Assembly (NCBI GenBank): GCA_028274465.1
Contig: CM051455.1
Location: 122,485,462-122,549,461 of the forward strand
Direction: 5' to 3'
Length of the DNA stretch: 64,000 bases
DNA from: Plantago ovata
Lineage: Eukaryota; Streptophyta; Magnoliopsida; Lamiales; Plantaginaceae
The notes under the pieces are model-generated. The model was not told where the DNA came from. It ran no database searches and saw only the letters and a program-made list of their open reading frames with translations. Every line of letters starts with the position of its first letter. Positions within the stretch are counted from its first letter, which is position 1. Of this stretch, positions 32,822 through 45,281 are shown in pieces. Both the position numbers and the translations under genes were made by a program.

Positions 32822-35800
32822 CTATTTCTTGGCCTTCTTTTGCCTTTTCTTGGAGATGCCAGCTGCCTTGCTTGTTGAAGCTCCATCCGTCCTCTTTCTC
32901 TTACCAAGTTTATGAGCAGCATAACCCTACCATACAAGCATTTTCCAAACAAAAAATTAGGAATCAAAGAACCACTAACAAATGAATTTAACATATGAAG
33001 AGTAGCAAAGCAACACTTACAGTTGGAGCTTTAGTTGTTGCTGGTTTCTTAGCTTGTCCACTAGTTCTCTTAGCACTTGACTTACCTTTTTTCTGCCACA
33101 GTATAGTATACAAATCAGAATTGAAATAACAAATTACTGACATAACAAGAGTATAGAAGAGTATGCTACATACCGAAGCAGGACAGTTTCTGCAGTTATG
33201 GCCCCTAGTACCGCAAGAACTACACTTGGGTTTTCTTCTCTGTTCATGAAGAGGTTTTGAAGATGGAGGCCTTTCTCTTCTCTTGCCTTCACAGGGATGT
33301 CTTATCCTCACTTTCTTAGGCCTGCCTTTCTTCTTCTCTATTATAGGTGGAGAGCTCCTCAGTGGTAAGGTTGCTTGGCCAGAAAGGCATATCAGGGACT
33401 GGTTTGATGGTATGAGCATATGCCCTCTTGTAAGCAGCGAAAGTGTGGTTATCACTTACATACTCAGCAGCATCTTCCCTTTTGTATGTGATAACCACCC
33501 AAGCATGTCTGCAAGGGATACCAGTGAGGTCCCATCTGTTGCAATTGCAGCTCCTGTTTTCCATGTCACCCACAAAGGTGAAATTATAATCCTCAACTTC
33601 AAACAAAGGGTCTGAATTGGTCTTTAGAGTCAATCTCCTTGATTGTTCAAAATTCTCATTCAGCTTGTACATGACCCTAGGAATAAGCACAGTTTGGCAG
33701 TTTTTCCCTCGCTCCCTTCTAATAGTCATCCTTTGCATTACTTGGGCTCTCAACAACTAAAACACACGGTACCAAACATACATGTAGTCAAGATAAGTAA
33801 ACTAACACATACACATACATAAGACATGGAGTTGTAGTGATTAAAAGTTACAAAGTTAGAGTTATACCTCCATCAATTTTAGTAGTGAATAACTCCTGAT
33901 TGGGTCTATCCAACTGTTGAAACATTCACTTAGATTATTGGTGCAGTGATCAACTTTGATTCTTGAGTCAAATGTATGCCTTGCCCAATGGCCAAGAGGA
34001 ATTTCCATTAGCCACTCATATGCAGGGACACTTGCAACTCTTAGCTTCATCATGGCCATGTTGAATCCATATTGTGTATATGCAGTTGCTGCTTGCCAGT
34101 AGTACTTCCTCAAGAGCACACCTGACCACTTCAACTTGAAGTTGTCATAGATATGTTTTGCGCATTTTCTGTTGATGACTGATGGTGCCTTCTCTTCAAT
34201 GATTGGTACCAGACCCTGCACATTACAATTAACACAATTTAGCAAGTAATAACATGCAATGAGTTTAAGGAAATTATCAGCAATAGAAGTTAATATTAGT
34301 GTACCTTCTGTCTATCCCCCATAAAGTGCCAGTTTCTATCTTCCCAAGGACCTAGGAACATTTCCAAGCAATGCAAGAAAAAGCCCCATGACTCTTTTGT
34401 TTCTGATTCAACTACTGCCCAAGCTACTGGATAAAGGCCATAGTTGGCATCTGTTCCCACTGCACTCAACATCACACCACTATATCTCCCCTTAAGGTGA
34501 CACCCATCAAAGAAAAAGAATGGAGCACATCCATCAAGGAAACCCCTCTCCAGAGCATCTAAACCACAGAAAAACCTCTTGAACAGGGGGTTTCTGCCTA
34601 TGGAAGGGGCAGGGATAGTTTGCAGCTCAACAATGGAACCTACATTGGATCTCAACACCATTTATCTACATTTAGGTTCCACCTTGAATGCTAACTCAGG
34701 ATCTCCACCCATGATTTCAATGGCCTTTTCTCTGGCCCTCCACACTCTCATATATGGGACTTTAACCCCAAGCTTCCCATTTACCCAAGCTTCAAGCTTC
34801 TTTGCAGATAGGTTAGGATGCTCTTTCAACTGTGCAATAAATTTCTCAGCCATCCAGTTGGAATCTGCAGGCTTGGCATCAACTTGTCTCATACATCGGT
34901 GCTTCCCATTATATGACCTTATCATCAAAGACATCTCATCCTCCATCACACCTGCATGCAACCTCCAAGGACACCCCTTATCTTTAGCATTACAGTGGAT
35001 AGTATACCTCCTTCTCTCATTCTTATCTCTTTTTATTGTAAACCCAATCTTCATGGCATACTCCTTAGCCCTCTTTCTCTATTCCTTCACACTGCCATAT
35101 ACCTCACCAACCTGGAACTCCTTATCCTCTGACTCACATACCTCCTTGAACTCATCACCAATCCAACCTTCTGTGGTGTACTCTTCATCCTCACTAGGAT
35201 AACCATAATCCACTGTTTCATCCTCCTGCTGTGTGTCACCAACTGCTGCATCATCAACATTTGCTTCATTAGGCACACTTTCAACACCTGCTGCATCATC
35301 CCCTTTATCAGGTTCATTCTCACCATCATCATCTGAATCACTACCTTCACACTTCTTGAATCCTATCAATATATCTTCATCTTCATGTGGATTCTCCTTC
35401 CTAGGCTCACTACTTTCCCAATCAACAAAACCCTCAGTGTCACTATCCATCTCTTCCTCATGAACCACCCCTCCATCATTTAAGTCAGCTTCTGCAGTTT
35501 CATCACCACTGTCACTCTCACTCTCATCACCACTTAGGAGATCCTTAATACCATCATATTCACTCCCTTCTTCCTGACTGCCATCAAATTCAGAGCTATG
35601 CCAATCACTAACAGCCCCATCTTCCTCTTGTCTTTCCATTTCCTTGTCAGGTGGAGAATCATCATGAGCTGCTTCTGTCTCCATTTCATATTCAGGTGGA
35701 GAATCATCATGAGCTGCTTCTGTCTCCATTTCATTCTCATGTGGAGGGTAATGGTTATCCAATACTGCATTAGCTTCCAACAACCTCTGCAAGACTTCTT

Positions 35801-36627
35801 CAAAATCCATGTCTGCAGGAATCTGAGTGGAGAAAATCTCATCATCACCATGCCTGCCTAGCTCTTCAATGGTAGGTTTGTATGGAGTAGGAGATGGAGT
35901 TTTGGCTTCATTTGTATCTGGAGCATCAGGTGTGATTTCTGGAGTTTCCTCATCATTTGGTATGTCTTTTGATGTGTGCACAGGAGTTGGAGTAGTTGGA
36001 GTAGTTGTTTTGGTTTCAGGGGTCATTTCTGGAGGTGGGCTTGGCATTTTCTCTGGTTGTGTGTTTTGAGTAGGCTGTGACATTGGGGGTATTTCATCCC
36101 CTGTAAGGTCAATTATATCAGCTTCACTTCTGGGAGTGTATTTTGGACCGGTTTTTGGAGGCTTAGGCTTATTACCCCTTTGCCTAAACATTCTCTATCT
36201 AAAAGGGGGTGGATCAGGAACTTTAGCATAGAAGGGGGGATCATCATCATCATAAACATGCTTCTTACCCTTACCCTTAGTTGGAGTATACTGAGATTTA
36301 TCTACAGCTACTGGTTCTGCTGCACATGAGCTTAAATAAATTTCAACCTCTAGCAGGTCCATGTTTTTTGCAAACATTAAACTAACATGTTCACCATTTA
36401 AAATCTCCAGTCCCCCCCCCCCATTCAATACCAGCATGTAAAGTAAAAAACAGAGATGGTTGTTCATCCTTATGGTCATCATCAAATGTGTGTACCTTTT
36501 CTATCACCTTTTCAATAATATCATCAAGTAGGTTTTGTCGTGAGTACCTTCTGTGGTTGACATCTTCAAGAATATACTGCTCACCCAAATAATGGACACG
36601 AATGTTGAACCTCCCTCTCCTAGTCAT
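32822..36627 (-). pseudogene. MULE transposase (mudrA-like), five exons, disrupted
   Basis: The start is MTRRGRFNIRVHYLGEQYIL at 36627. In order: an N-terminal PB1-like region; a long acidic low-complexity segment (36191-35250); a MuDR DNA-binding domain (GFTIKRDKNERRRYTIHC to KGCPWRLHA); the MULE catalytic domain (FFDGCHLKGRYSGVMLSAVG with the first Asp, MGDRQK with the second); a SWIM zinc finger (C-N-C-N, then GIPCRHAWV); and a CCHC knuckle (CSSCGTRGHNCRNC). Splice-compatible exons: 36627-34305, 34215-33868, 33756-33174, 33092-33021, 32926-32822. Breaks: frameshift at the C run near 36412-36422; stops at 36195, 35079 and 34662; frameshift near 33367. Confidence 0.88.
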
Positions 36628-37207
36628 GGCTACTACAACACATACACAAGAAAACCTTCTGTCAGAAACAGAAAAACCCTAGCCTTCCCGATTTTTGAAA
36701 AATAACAAAATTGAGCAAAATCGTTTACATATATCACTCAATACAACATCATTGAACACAACATTGAGCAAGCATGAGATCAATTTCGAAAAAAAAAATA
36801 CTTACTTGTATAACAGTTGCCCTAATCCCAAATTTCGGACTCGAACAACTTCGACGATGTGGAAATACGCTACATATGTGCTTAGATCGTGATAGCTTGA
36901 AGAATTTTGTTTAATATCGGTTAAAATCGGCAGAGATGGCGAAGATAATGGGTTAAAGAAGATGGCGGGACAGAGAGAATAGCGATGGGTGAAAAGAGGA
37001 AAAATAGTAAATGATGGGGAATATACGTTTAAAACCTAAAAAATGTAATAAGGGCGTGTTTGGTTACATGAGAGAGAAAATCTCAAAATTCCGGGGTCAA
37101 CGCCGGTGCGGCCAAATGGGTTTAGATGTAATTCTTTGCAAGACGGTCCTTCAGATGAAAAGATGACATCTATCAGGGGGTCTAGAAGTAATATTCCCTT
37201 GTTTATA

Positions 37208-38438
37208 ATAGATAAACTGAAAGAGATTTGCACACTTCATTCGTCTTGAAAGATATCATATCCATTGTAACCCTTCTTGGATGCATGTAAGATGTAAATG
37301 ATGAAAAATACACAGTTGCCCCTTGTCCCTTGCAACACGTACGATCTATCATGCTACCAAACATTATTACACTAGTTGGGTCAGTAATATGAATCCATAC
37401 CTTCATTCACTGATCATCCAACACTTTCACACTCAATACTCAATGCATTATCAATTTATTCAGAATAATCAAGATCAACAGAAAATGATGATAGATGAGT
37501 CAAATTAACACTACTATTAACGTTCAAGTCCCCTGATTTGGACAAGCGATCAATTTCATCCGAAAACTTTTCATCATCATATGAAGCATATCTAGACCTC
37601 ATCGATAAGTCTAAATTTTCATGTATGTGATAATGATCGGTTATAACGAGCAGTTGGAAAGCATGGTCACTTGTATAGTATCTCTCTCTCTCTCTCTCTC
37701 CCATTTCATTGAATATCTATCAAGACATATGAGAATAAAATAAAAAATAGAATATGAAATTGTATGAAGAAAGTCTGCATGAAAAGAATATAACTTAATA
37801 AAATATAAACCTTACTCAATAACAAAGACATTCAAAGTCATAATGGAATCTAGAAGGTAGCTCTAGTGAATATTTTTTTAGCGGCTAAACAAAGTCATTA
37901 GGCCACTCAACCTTTATAGGACATTCATCGATAGGCAAAGAATCTATTGCTTTGAAAGCATCCGTAAAATGCTTTATACGCTGACGGGATAAAGGATGAT
38001 TTGTTTGGTAGTGTTCCAAGCATTCATCTAACTTTCGATTCATTTTTTTTTTTTGTGCTTTTTTATAAACATTGATCAGAAAAGGTAAAAAGAAATGTAA
38101 TAAAATGATTGCAATAAAGGTTTAATTTCGAAGCAATCGGTTTAACAAAAAACTGATTTCGAAGAGGATTGAGATTGAAAGTTGCATGAATATCATCTGT
38201 ACATGAAACGTGACAACTGTTATAATGAACCATTGCTTCATTTGATATTAAAATATTTGACATAATATTATTTAATATTGATAATTTAATATTGAAACAT
38301 TGATAGCGAAAGAGCGCAAAAGTGAAAAGTCACTAGATATATTAAAGCATTGCATCATTTTGTATATACTAAGGAAATAACAAATTAATTCAATGCATGA
38401 ACAGGTTAACAAATGAAAAGGTCGCAACTTATAATGAA
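37208..38438. other. AT-rich sequence without a supported gene
   Basis: The stretch holds a CT dinucleotide microsatellite at about 37681-37702 and parts of a dispersed repeat shared with 43170-43320 (see findings). Short open frames lack coding character. Confidence 0.4.
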
Positions 38439-39340
38439 CTAGTAATAGCCCGTGGCGATGCCACGGTATAGTTTTACTGTTACGTAAATGTAATGTATCG
38501 AATGATATTACAAATTTGTTGGAGTTATAAAGGTGACCGTATGGTAAGGGTGTTGGAGTAGCATGCAGGGGTGTGGGGTTCAAAACTCTACAGAGACATA
38601 AGTTGATTTAGAATACTTGGAGTTATAAGGTGATTAAGGAGTAGTGTAGGAGTAGGAGAGCGTATGTTAGATTGACCGTTTAAAAAACGATATTACAAAT
38701 ATGACGAATATTTCAGAAAAAATTGATGGTTTTGTATCAAATAATAACAAAAGAAATAAAAGAGTTGAAGATATTTATTGTACATAAATGTAGATGTGAT
38801 CATCACCTGCAACAAGAAATGAATAAAACATTAAGGGAGCTATTAATTTGACAAAAAAATTCTAATGAAAATCAAGGAAGCATAAACTATCAAAGAGAAA
38901 CAATGAATAGCAAGAATTTTGTAAGAGTGATAAAATTACCTTAGGTTGTAAATAATTACTTTGTATACAATATTAGTTGTCACATATGACCTCTCTTCTT
39001 CATCTAGTACTAACAATTTTTAGACCTTTTTTGTTGATTACTCGTGAAAATGCAACATACAGTTGCCCGACCATGGATTTTGTTAATAATCATTGCGTAA
39101 TTAACTGCCATTGGAAACTGTCTGCGCTGGAATCTAATAGGAAATTTGGTCATATCAGAAGGTGACAATAGCATACGGGGAATGTGTACCCTATTTCCAA
39201 CATTCTTCCCTGATATCATTGTGGCCTCTAAGAATTTTTTCCCAAGAGCAGTTACAATCATCCTTGTTCCATTGCATAGCTCCACAAACTGTTCGAAAAT
39301 TATTTACAGTGGAAAAAAAATACGAAATAATATCGTCGAA
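38439..39340 (-). mobile_element. Helitron 3' end with helicase remnant
   Basis: On the minus strand, helicase-derived sequence (39285-38945) is followed downstream by a perfect 7-bp stem-loop (CCGTGGC, loop ATC, GCCACGG), seven bases, CTAG (38442-38439) and then T. That is the canonical Helitron 3' end with insertion before T. The 5' end could not be located to the right, where other repeats follow. Confidence 0.8.
38945..39285 (-). pseudogene. Helitron PIF1-like helicase C-terminal fragment
   Basis: The frame ELCNGTRMIVTALGKKFLEA, VHIPRMLLSPSD and FQRRQFPMAVNYAMIINKIHG matches the C-terminal part of plant Helitron RepHel helicases. The second part, GQLYVAFSRVINKKGLKIV then LDEEE, continues in another frame after a deletion that removes the segment normally between them. 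Only the last about 110 residues of the helicase domain remain, so it is non-functional. Confidence 0.85.
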
Positions 39341-39543
39341 ATGATTTGAATAATTTTTTTCTTAACACGGTAAGGATTTTTTCTTTTTTGTATTCCTTCA
39401 TTTGTTTTCTTAAATATTTTTAAATATAAGTGGAGAATAATGTAGTCAAACAAAATAGTTGTTTTGCATTATCATGGTATATTTTTATTTATGGGCATCC
39501 TTCATCCTCCTATTATTTCTATTTCTTTTTTTAGAACAAATAA

Positions 39544-39835
39544 TCATTTCATTTCATCATCAGAAATACAGAGTACATCAGACAACATTCCAGCATTCAG
39601 GCGGTAATATAGACTGCCCAGTAATATCCAAAAAACATTTGAAGCTAATGCGTGTGTAAGTTGATTTCCTTGTCGACGTACAAAGCGAAAAGAGCATGAC
39701 TGGAGTGAAACCGCCAACTCCCGAATATCAGCAACCAGACACCCCAACGGACCCATCGATGGTTCACGAGCATTAAGTTGCTTAATCAAGGAAATACAAT
39801 CACCTTCGAAAACTACGAATGTAAAATCTGGAGGA
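39544..39835 (-). pseudogene. LINE-type RNase H (RVT_3-like) fragment
   Basis: The frame FEGDCISLIKQL, ADIRELAVSLQSCSFRFVRR and GNQLTHALAS matches the RNase H-like region found at the 3' end of plant non-LTR retrotransposons and related genes. It ends at a stop near 39544 and is followed downstream (lower coordinates) by an A-rich tail (CTAAAAAAAG), as expected for a 5'-truncated LINE copy. Confidence 0.7.
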
Positions 39836-39915
39836 TGAGAGGAAATTAATTGAGAGGATGGGAATTGTGATGTGTTTAGCCCTAACTGTATGAATTGTTA
39901 CAACTCATGTTTCGA

Positions 39916-41240
39916 TGTGACGTAGATGACTATTCCACCAAATTCAAACCTCCCACCATGCTTTCCTGATCTGTTGTGCATGGCTCACATGCAGCAATGT
40001 GCCATGCGTCGACCGAATCATCCCATTCGAAACTTGACTGAATTTGTTCTTCCGGACTTGAATGTTATTGCAGTTTCTTCCTTTTCTTCACAACTAATTC
40101 TTGGATCAATTCTCTCGACTCTTGTTTGTTGTTGTTCTCTTCCATAAAATATGTCAAGCTTTTTATTCTCATTATGGATCTAATACATTTCTTGTTCTGG
40201 TGTGACACATGTGGCTATTTGATGAAATTCAAACCTTTCGCCTTGCTCTCTTGATATGGTGTGCACGACACATGCTCCAATGTTCCATACGCCGAATTAT
40301 CCCAGTCGAGACTTTGTTGAATCTGTTCTTCATGTCTTAAATAAACTGTTGTTCCTTCATCTTCTTCACAACTAATTCTTGGGTCTATTATTCTAATTAT
40401 TGCTTATTGTTGTTCTCTTTAATAAAATATGTCCAACATTTTATTCTCCTTATGCACCTAATACAGTTCTTATTCCCGTGTGACACGTGCGGCTATTAGA
40501 CGAAATTCAAACATTTCACCTTGCTTTCTTGATTTGTTGTGCATGGCTCACATGCACCAATGTTCCATGCGCCGAATTATCTTGTTCGAGGCTTGGCTAA
40601 ATCTGTTCTTCAAACAACTTGAATGTTTTGTTGTCCCTTCAGTTTATTCACAACTAATTCTTTGGTCAATTCTTGTAATTCTTGCTTGTTTTTTGTTCTT
40701 TTCAATAAAATTTGTCCAACATTTTATTCTCATTATGCACCTAATACAATGTTTGTTCCAGTGTGACACATGCGTGCGGCTATTCGGTGAAATTCAAACG
40801 TTTCACATTGCTTTCTTGTTTTGTTGTGCTTGACTCACATGCAATAAATGTTCCATGCGCTGAATTATACCGTTCGAGGCTTGACTGAATATGTTCTTTA
40901 TGACTTGAATGATTTGTTGTTCCTTCCTCTTATTCACAACTAATTATTGGGTCAATTCTTTTGATTCTTGTTTATTGATGTTCTCTTCAATAAATTATGT
41001 CTTACTTTCTATTCTTTTTTTTTTAGTGAACTTTTTATTCTCATTATTATGCACCTAATTTAGAATTTTAGTTATCCTCTATTTTCTTTATGACTTGAAT
41101 GTTTTGTTGTTCCTTCCTCTTCTTCACAACTAATTATTGGGTCAATTCTTTTGATTCTTGCTTATTAATGTTCTCTTCAATAAATTATGTCTAACATTTT
41201 ATTCTCATTATGCACCTAATTTAGAATTTAGTTATCCTTC
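39916..41240. repeat. 280-bp satellite, about four copies plus partial copies
   Basis: Units begin with TGTGACACATG-like sequence at 39916, 40201, 40479 and 40762 (spacing 285, 278, 283). Each contains CAAATTCAAAC, CATGGCTCACATGC, TTCTTCACAACTAATTCTTG and ends ATTCTCATTATGCACCTAAT. Two shortened copies follow to about 41240. Divergence between units is high, so the array is old. It could be internal to the neighbouring Helitron. Confidence 0.85.
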
Positions 41241-41258
41241 TATTTCTTTTAAACATTA

Positions 41259-42177
41259 GGAAACATTTTATTTTGCATTAAAAACTTTTTCATGTTTTCC
41301 AAAATACACTTATACCTTTGTTTTATTCCAAATTGCATTGAAACCTCTCATCAAAGTTTTCATTTTGCACAAACGCATAACAGCGTTAAATTTTTATGTT
41401 AGTTATCTTTTTTTTTTTTCAAATTACACACAAACCTTTGCAAAAAAATAATATTCAAATTACACCAAAAAAAAAAATTAAAAAAAAATCCAATCTACCA
41501 GAATACTCACACATACTATACCCCTAACCAACAATTACAACCCCTATTTAGTATTTACTCAATTAAATACATCTAAAATACAACCCAACTTTAGACCAAT
41601 AACCAACACAACAAAGACGCCAAAACTATAACACCTGCTCACTGGTGAAGCAGAACTGCAGTAGTCGACGACTAATTCCGTCCAGCACCTTTCCAATGCA
41701 ATATCGGACGTAACATCCAGTCCGCCAAGCTATAACATCCCGCCAAGTTAACAAAGGAATAGGACCACTATGCACAAATTATTCCATAGAAAGGGATTAG
41801 GGTTTATATGTGATTTGGAAAGACAAAAACTGATTGATATGGAAGAGAATTAGGGATACCAGACGCGATCGATCTCAGGAAGAATCACATAGAATTGGGT
41901 CGATAATTGGGATGTGTGTGTGGACTGAGTTGTGTTTCGCCGGTGAGTTTTTGTTTCTTTGAACTTCTGAGATCGTGTTGATAGATCGTGTTTTGTCAGT
42001 GAAAAAGAGAAGAATATGTAATTTACAATTTTACTCTAACAGAAAATCTAACGGTGTTAAAATTTGGTGTAAGTTGAAATTGTTTGTAAAAGATTTGAGT
42101 GTAATTTGGAATTTAACAAATGTTTCAGTGCATTTGAAAATCATGTAAAAGGTTTCAGCGCAAAATAAAAAATTTCC
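41259..42177. mobile_element. Non-autonomous Mutator-like element, 919 bp
   Basis: The exact 9-bp duplication TAAACATTA flanks it (41250-41258 and 42178-42186). Ends are long inverted repeats of about 140 bp: left GGAAACATTTTATTTTGC, right (complement) GGAAATTTTTTATTTTGC, with similarity continuing inward at matching spacing. The interior (41560-42000) is unrelated to the TIRs and GC-richer in places; it contains no coding frame that I recognise. The TIRs differ from those of the 5.4-kb MULE, so a different family mobilised it. Confidence 0.9.
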
Positions 42178-42186
42178 TAAACATTA

Positions 42187-43488
42187 ATTATTTGGAACAA
42201 CCCGTCGGATACAATTTTTGTTCCAAAATAATAGAGGAATAATATTTTATAAAAACATTATTATTCTATATTCTATATTATCGTGGAATAATTATGTGGA
42301 ATTATCTCAAATTGTTTATTAATAATATGTGCATGGAGTAAAATTTAGTTTTCATTATTTATATAAACTCTATACGAAATAATATCCCACAAGTGCTATC
42401 GGAATTTTAAATTATCATGAATAATATTTTCAAATACAATAATTTTTCTATTTTTTAAAAATGTTGATCTAGATTTTTATATATATAATATGACATCATA
42501 TTCTTTCACTTCTGCCTATGAAAATGTGGTAGAATAATCTGGTAAATAGAATCGTATGTTCTACTAATGTTTCATGGAATTATCATTTTAAACTATTTTC
42601 TACATTTTATGACTTGATTTTAATTGTTTCTTACCATGAATTACAAACTCAAACACATTTTTTAATTAAACACTCAACATTATTTATACTTTTATGTTTA
42701 TAATATGGATACAATGTATCTTTCGCAGATTCTATATGCAAATAAATCATGTTGTGTGAAAGAATCCTTACGTTAAACTTCATAATGATTTTTAGAAGGG
42801 TTATAGACAAAATGTACATGAAGGCGGCCAGGCAGACACACCATACAATAGTAAATTTGTACAAATTTGATTATTTGAATTTAATTTCAATTATATTACA
42901 CATAATTTGTAATTGATTCGGGCATTGGAGGAACATGCATGACTAAGACGTTAATGTGCTCTTCCATGCACATATATAATTAGTATTCAAATGGGAGTTA
43001 CACAATTGGTCATTATCCATAATCCATAATTAATATGAAACAATAAAAAAGAAATTAAAATTTAATAAATTAATTTAGAAAATAATTTTTGGAGCAAAAA
43101 TTCCACATAGTGTGAACACACCTCAAAGTGTGCTATTTGCTTAAAGCAAAACCTTGCTTTCATATATTAATAGATTTTGCATCATTTTTTATTGAATTAT
43201 TTGACAAACTGAAAAAATTCAATGCATGAAAGGTTAATGAAATGAAAGGTCACAAGTTATAATGAACCATTGAAACATTTCGTATTAAAACATTTCACAA
43301 ATGATTATGTAACACTGATCCTGTATTTATGAATACCAAAAAAGATTTTCACAAATACGTTTTATTTGTAAGGGGTATAAAATGGTTTAAATATTAATGA
43401 TCAATGATACAACATTTAGTTATTGTCGCAACCATCCCTAACAAGATTTATCCATCCTACACATAATGTTACGTCATTACATGTCAAT
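42187..43488. other. AT-rich sequence without a supported gene
   Basis: No coding-like frame. A small inverted repeat (AAAGCAA ... TTGCTTT, about 43143-43160) and a dispersed repeat copy (43170-43320) are present. The right edge is the target site of Copia element B. Confidence 0.4.
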
Positions 43489-43493
43489 GGTTC

Positions 43494-45008
43494 TGTTGGT
43501 TCCTTTAAACAACAAGAAAAGACTAGGAGGGGGGGTGAATAGTCTTTTCAAACTTTTCGTCGTTTAAAACTTTCTCAGCAAGTACTTATTACTTTTCAGT
43601 AATGAGTTTGCTGATACTTAACTTTCTCAGCAAGTGCTTATTACTTTTCAGTAATAAGTTTGCTGATACTTAAAAACAGAGTGCGGAAGTCTTTTACAAT
43701 AAGTGCTTTTGTCACAAAACTAGTTTCAGCAAGCGAGCAGAGTGACAGTGTAAAACAATAGTAACTTGCTGAAAACTAAGTGCAAGAAATTAAATCACAC
43801 AAACAATTTTATAGTGGTATCTGAGAGTGGCGTAATCTCTCAACTAATCCACGTTGTCCTTTGTATGACTGAATCCACTATGATAAGATATGAGGTTCCT
43901 TACAAATCATATCACTAATGATTCTCAGAAACCAAAGCGCACTTGCCTTGTTTCCAACCTAAACTAAACAACTGTAACCTTGTTCTCCACCAAACTTGGG
44001 ACTATAATCAAGAAAACTATGCTGGATTAATTCCCCCTGAATTTCACACCTGTAAAAGGGTGTTTATCAGTTAGAGGGTTTTGGGATGAGATGATTTGAA
44101 TATAACTTTGCAGCTATAACAAGTAATCTAAAGAAACACAACTTGTAATACTTTGAAGTAAGCAAGTTTGTTGTTTCTGGGTGTCAAGACTTGTTCTTGT
44201 TTAAAAGAAAGAACACTTAACTAATTTCTTAGCTTTTAATGTTCTACTTCTTCACAAGTAGCTTTTGTTCAAGTTTAAGTCTTGGAACGGATCAATAGGC
44301 AGTAGAGAGTAGAGAAGGATTTGAGTGTTTAAAGCACAAGTGAGAGTTTGATCACGTTGTTGACACACCTTCTACTCAGCCTAAGGTCTTCTATTTATAG
44401 TGTTTCAAGGGAGCCGTTTGAATTTCAAATTCTAAGGCTTTGTACCTTAAGATGTCACTATCTTGCTTTTGTACTTTCAACAGCGTTCTTCATTTGTCTT
44501 CTTGTCTTCGTGTTCTTCGCGTGCTTACTTTGCATTTAATGTTCTTTTGAATCAAAGTCAAATATGAACGTTGGAGCCAAAATGCAAGTACTCTTCAGCA
44601 AGGAGGTCACATGAGTTGTCAGCAAGTGAGCTATCTCAGTTTCAGCAAGCACAACGTACTCTGTCATATAGATTTTCACTTATGCAAGTCGTTGCTGAAA
44701 TTCTCGCTTTCTGAAGCAACATGTGGCTTTGTAGATACCTTTCTCAGAATTCTTCTAAGTCTCCAGTCTTCGAATTTTCCACTTTCTGAGCAGTTCTAGG
44801 TCTTCAATAGTTTGTTTGTAAAAATAAAGTACATCATCAGCAAGCTTAAGAACCTAACTAGTACCTTACACTAAGTCTTTCAGCACACGTTCCTCTTTTA
44901 CAATGTCCTTAAAATTCTTAATTCCTATGGACCTTAAGAGTACTAATTACTGGACTTTACTTAATTTAGCATGATTAATTGCTCATCAAAATTACAAGTT
45001 TCCTAACA
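43494..45008 (-). repeat. 3' LTR of element B
   Basis: On the plus strand it runs from TGTTGG to CTAACA, a 6-bp imperfect terminal inverted repeat, 1515 bp long. The right end abuts the polypurine tract. It contains a run of seven G near 43532 and many copies of TCAGCAAG. The 5' LTR is outside the window, so the left edge rests on terminal sequence alone. Confidence 0.75.
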
Positions 45009-45026
45009 AATTTCCCCCTTTTTGAT
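45009..45026 (-). promoter_or_regulatory. Polypurine tract of element B
   Basis: On the minus strand CATCAAAAAGGGGGAAATT directly precedes the TGTTAGG start of the 3' LTR. Confidence 0.88.
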
Positions 45027-45281
45027 GTTAGCAATCCATGGCTAAATTAATTACAACTTTTTATAAGTTTCTGATGTTGAATAAATCAGTTGAGTAATGC
45101 AAATTATACTTGAAGTAATTAAACAGTAAGCATATATAACTTGCATAATCAGAAAAACGAATAAAGTTCATCAAAAGAAATTGATTGCTGAAAGTTATAT
45201 TTCAAGGTAAGTTTACATGAAAGCATAAGATAACTTAGCAAACAACAATCAAAAGTAAAGACTAGACTATCTGAGAAAAAT

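Larger units (their letters stand above)
31744..37198 (-). mobile_element. Autonomous-type Mutator-like element (MULE)
   Basis: A 5455-bp element is flanked by the exact 9-bp duplication TTGTTTATA (31735-31743 and 37199-37207), the size typical of Mutator. The ends form terminal inverted repeats of about 75 bp: left GGGCTCATTAAATCTGGGCC, right (complement) GGGAATATTACTTCTAGACC, both continuing into CCCCTG, TAGATGTC and CATCTGAAGGACC at matching spacing. Inside are a mudrA-type transposase gene (minus) and a small convergent ORF (plus). The transposase is broken, so this copy is not autonomous now. Confidence 0.95.

Noticed and set aside
35087-35851. Methionine-rich frames antisense or out of phase in the acidic part of the MULE transposase
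   Set aside because: They are alternative-frame readings of GA-rich acidic codons. The frame encoding the MULE domains is the real one.
39916-41240. Regular repeats that could suggest a CRISPR-like or other repeat-spacer system
   Set aside because: Units are 280 bp, contiguous without unique spacers and in a plant genome; this is an ordinary satellite.
43143-43160. AAAGCAA/TTGCTTT hairpin as a third Helitron end
   Set aside because: No CTRR-T follows at the right distance on either strand.
44040-44540. Small membrane-protein-like frame in the element B LTR (44348-44539)
   Set aside because: It lies inside an LTR, is hydrophobic by TTC/CTT-rich composition and has no supporting features.
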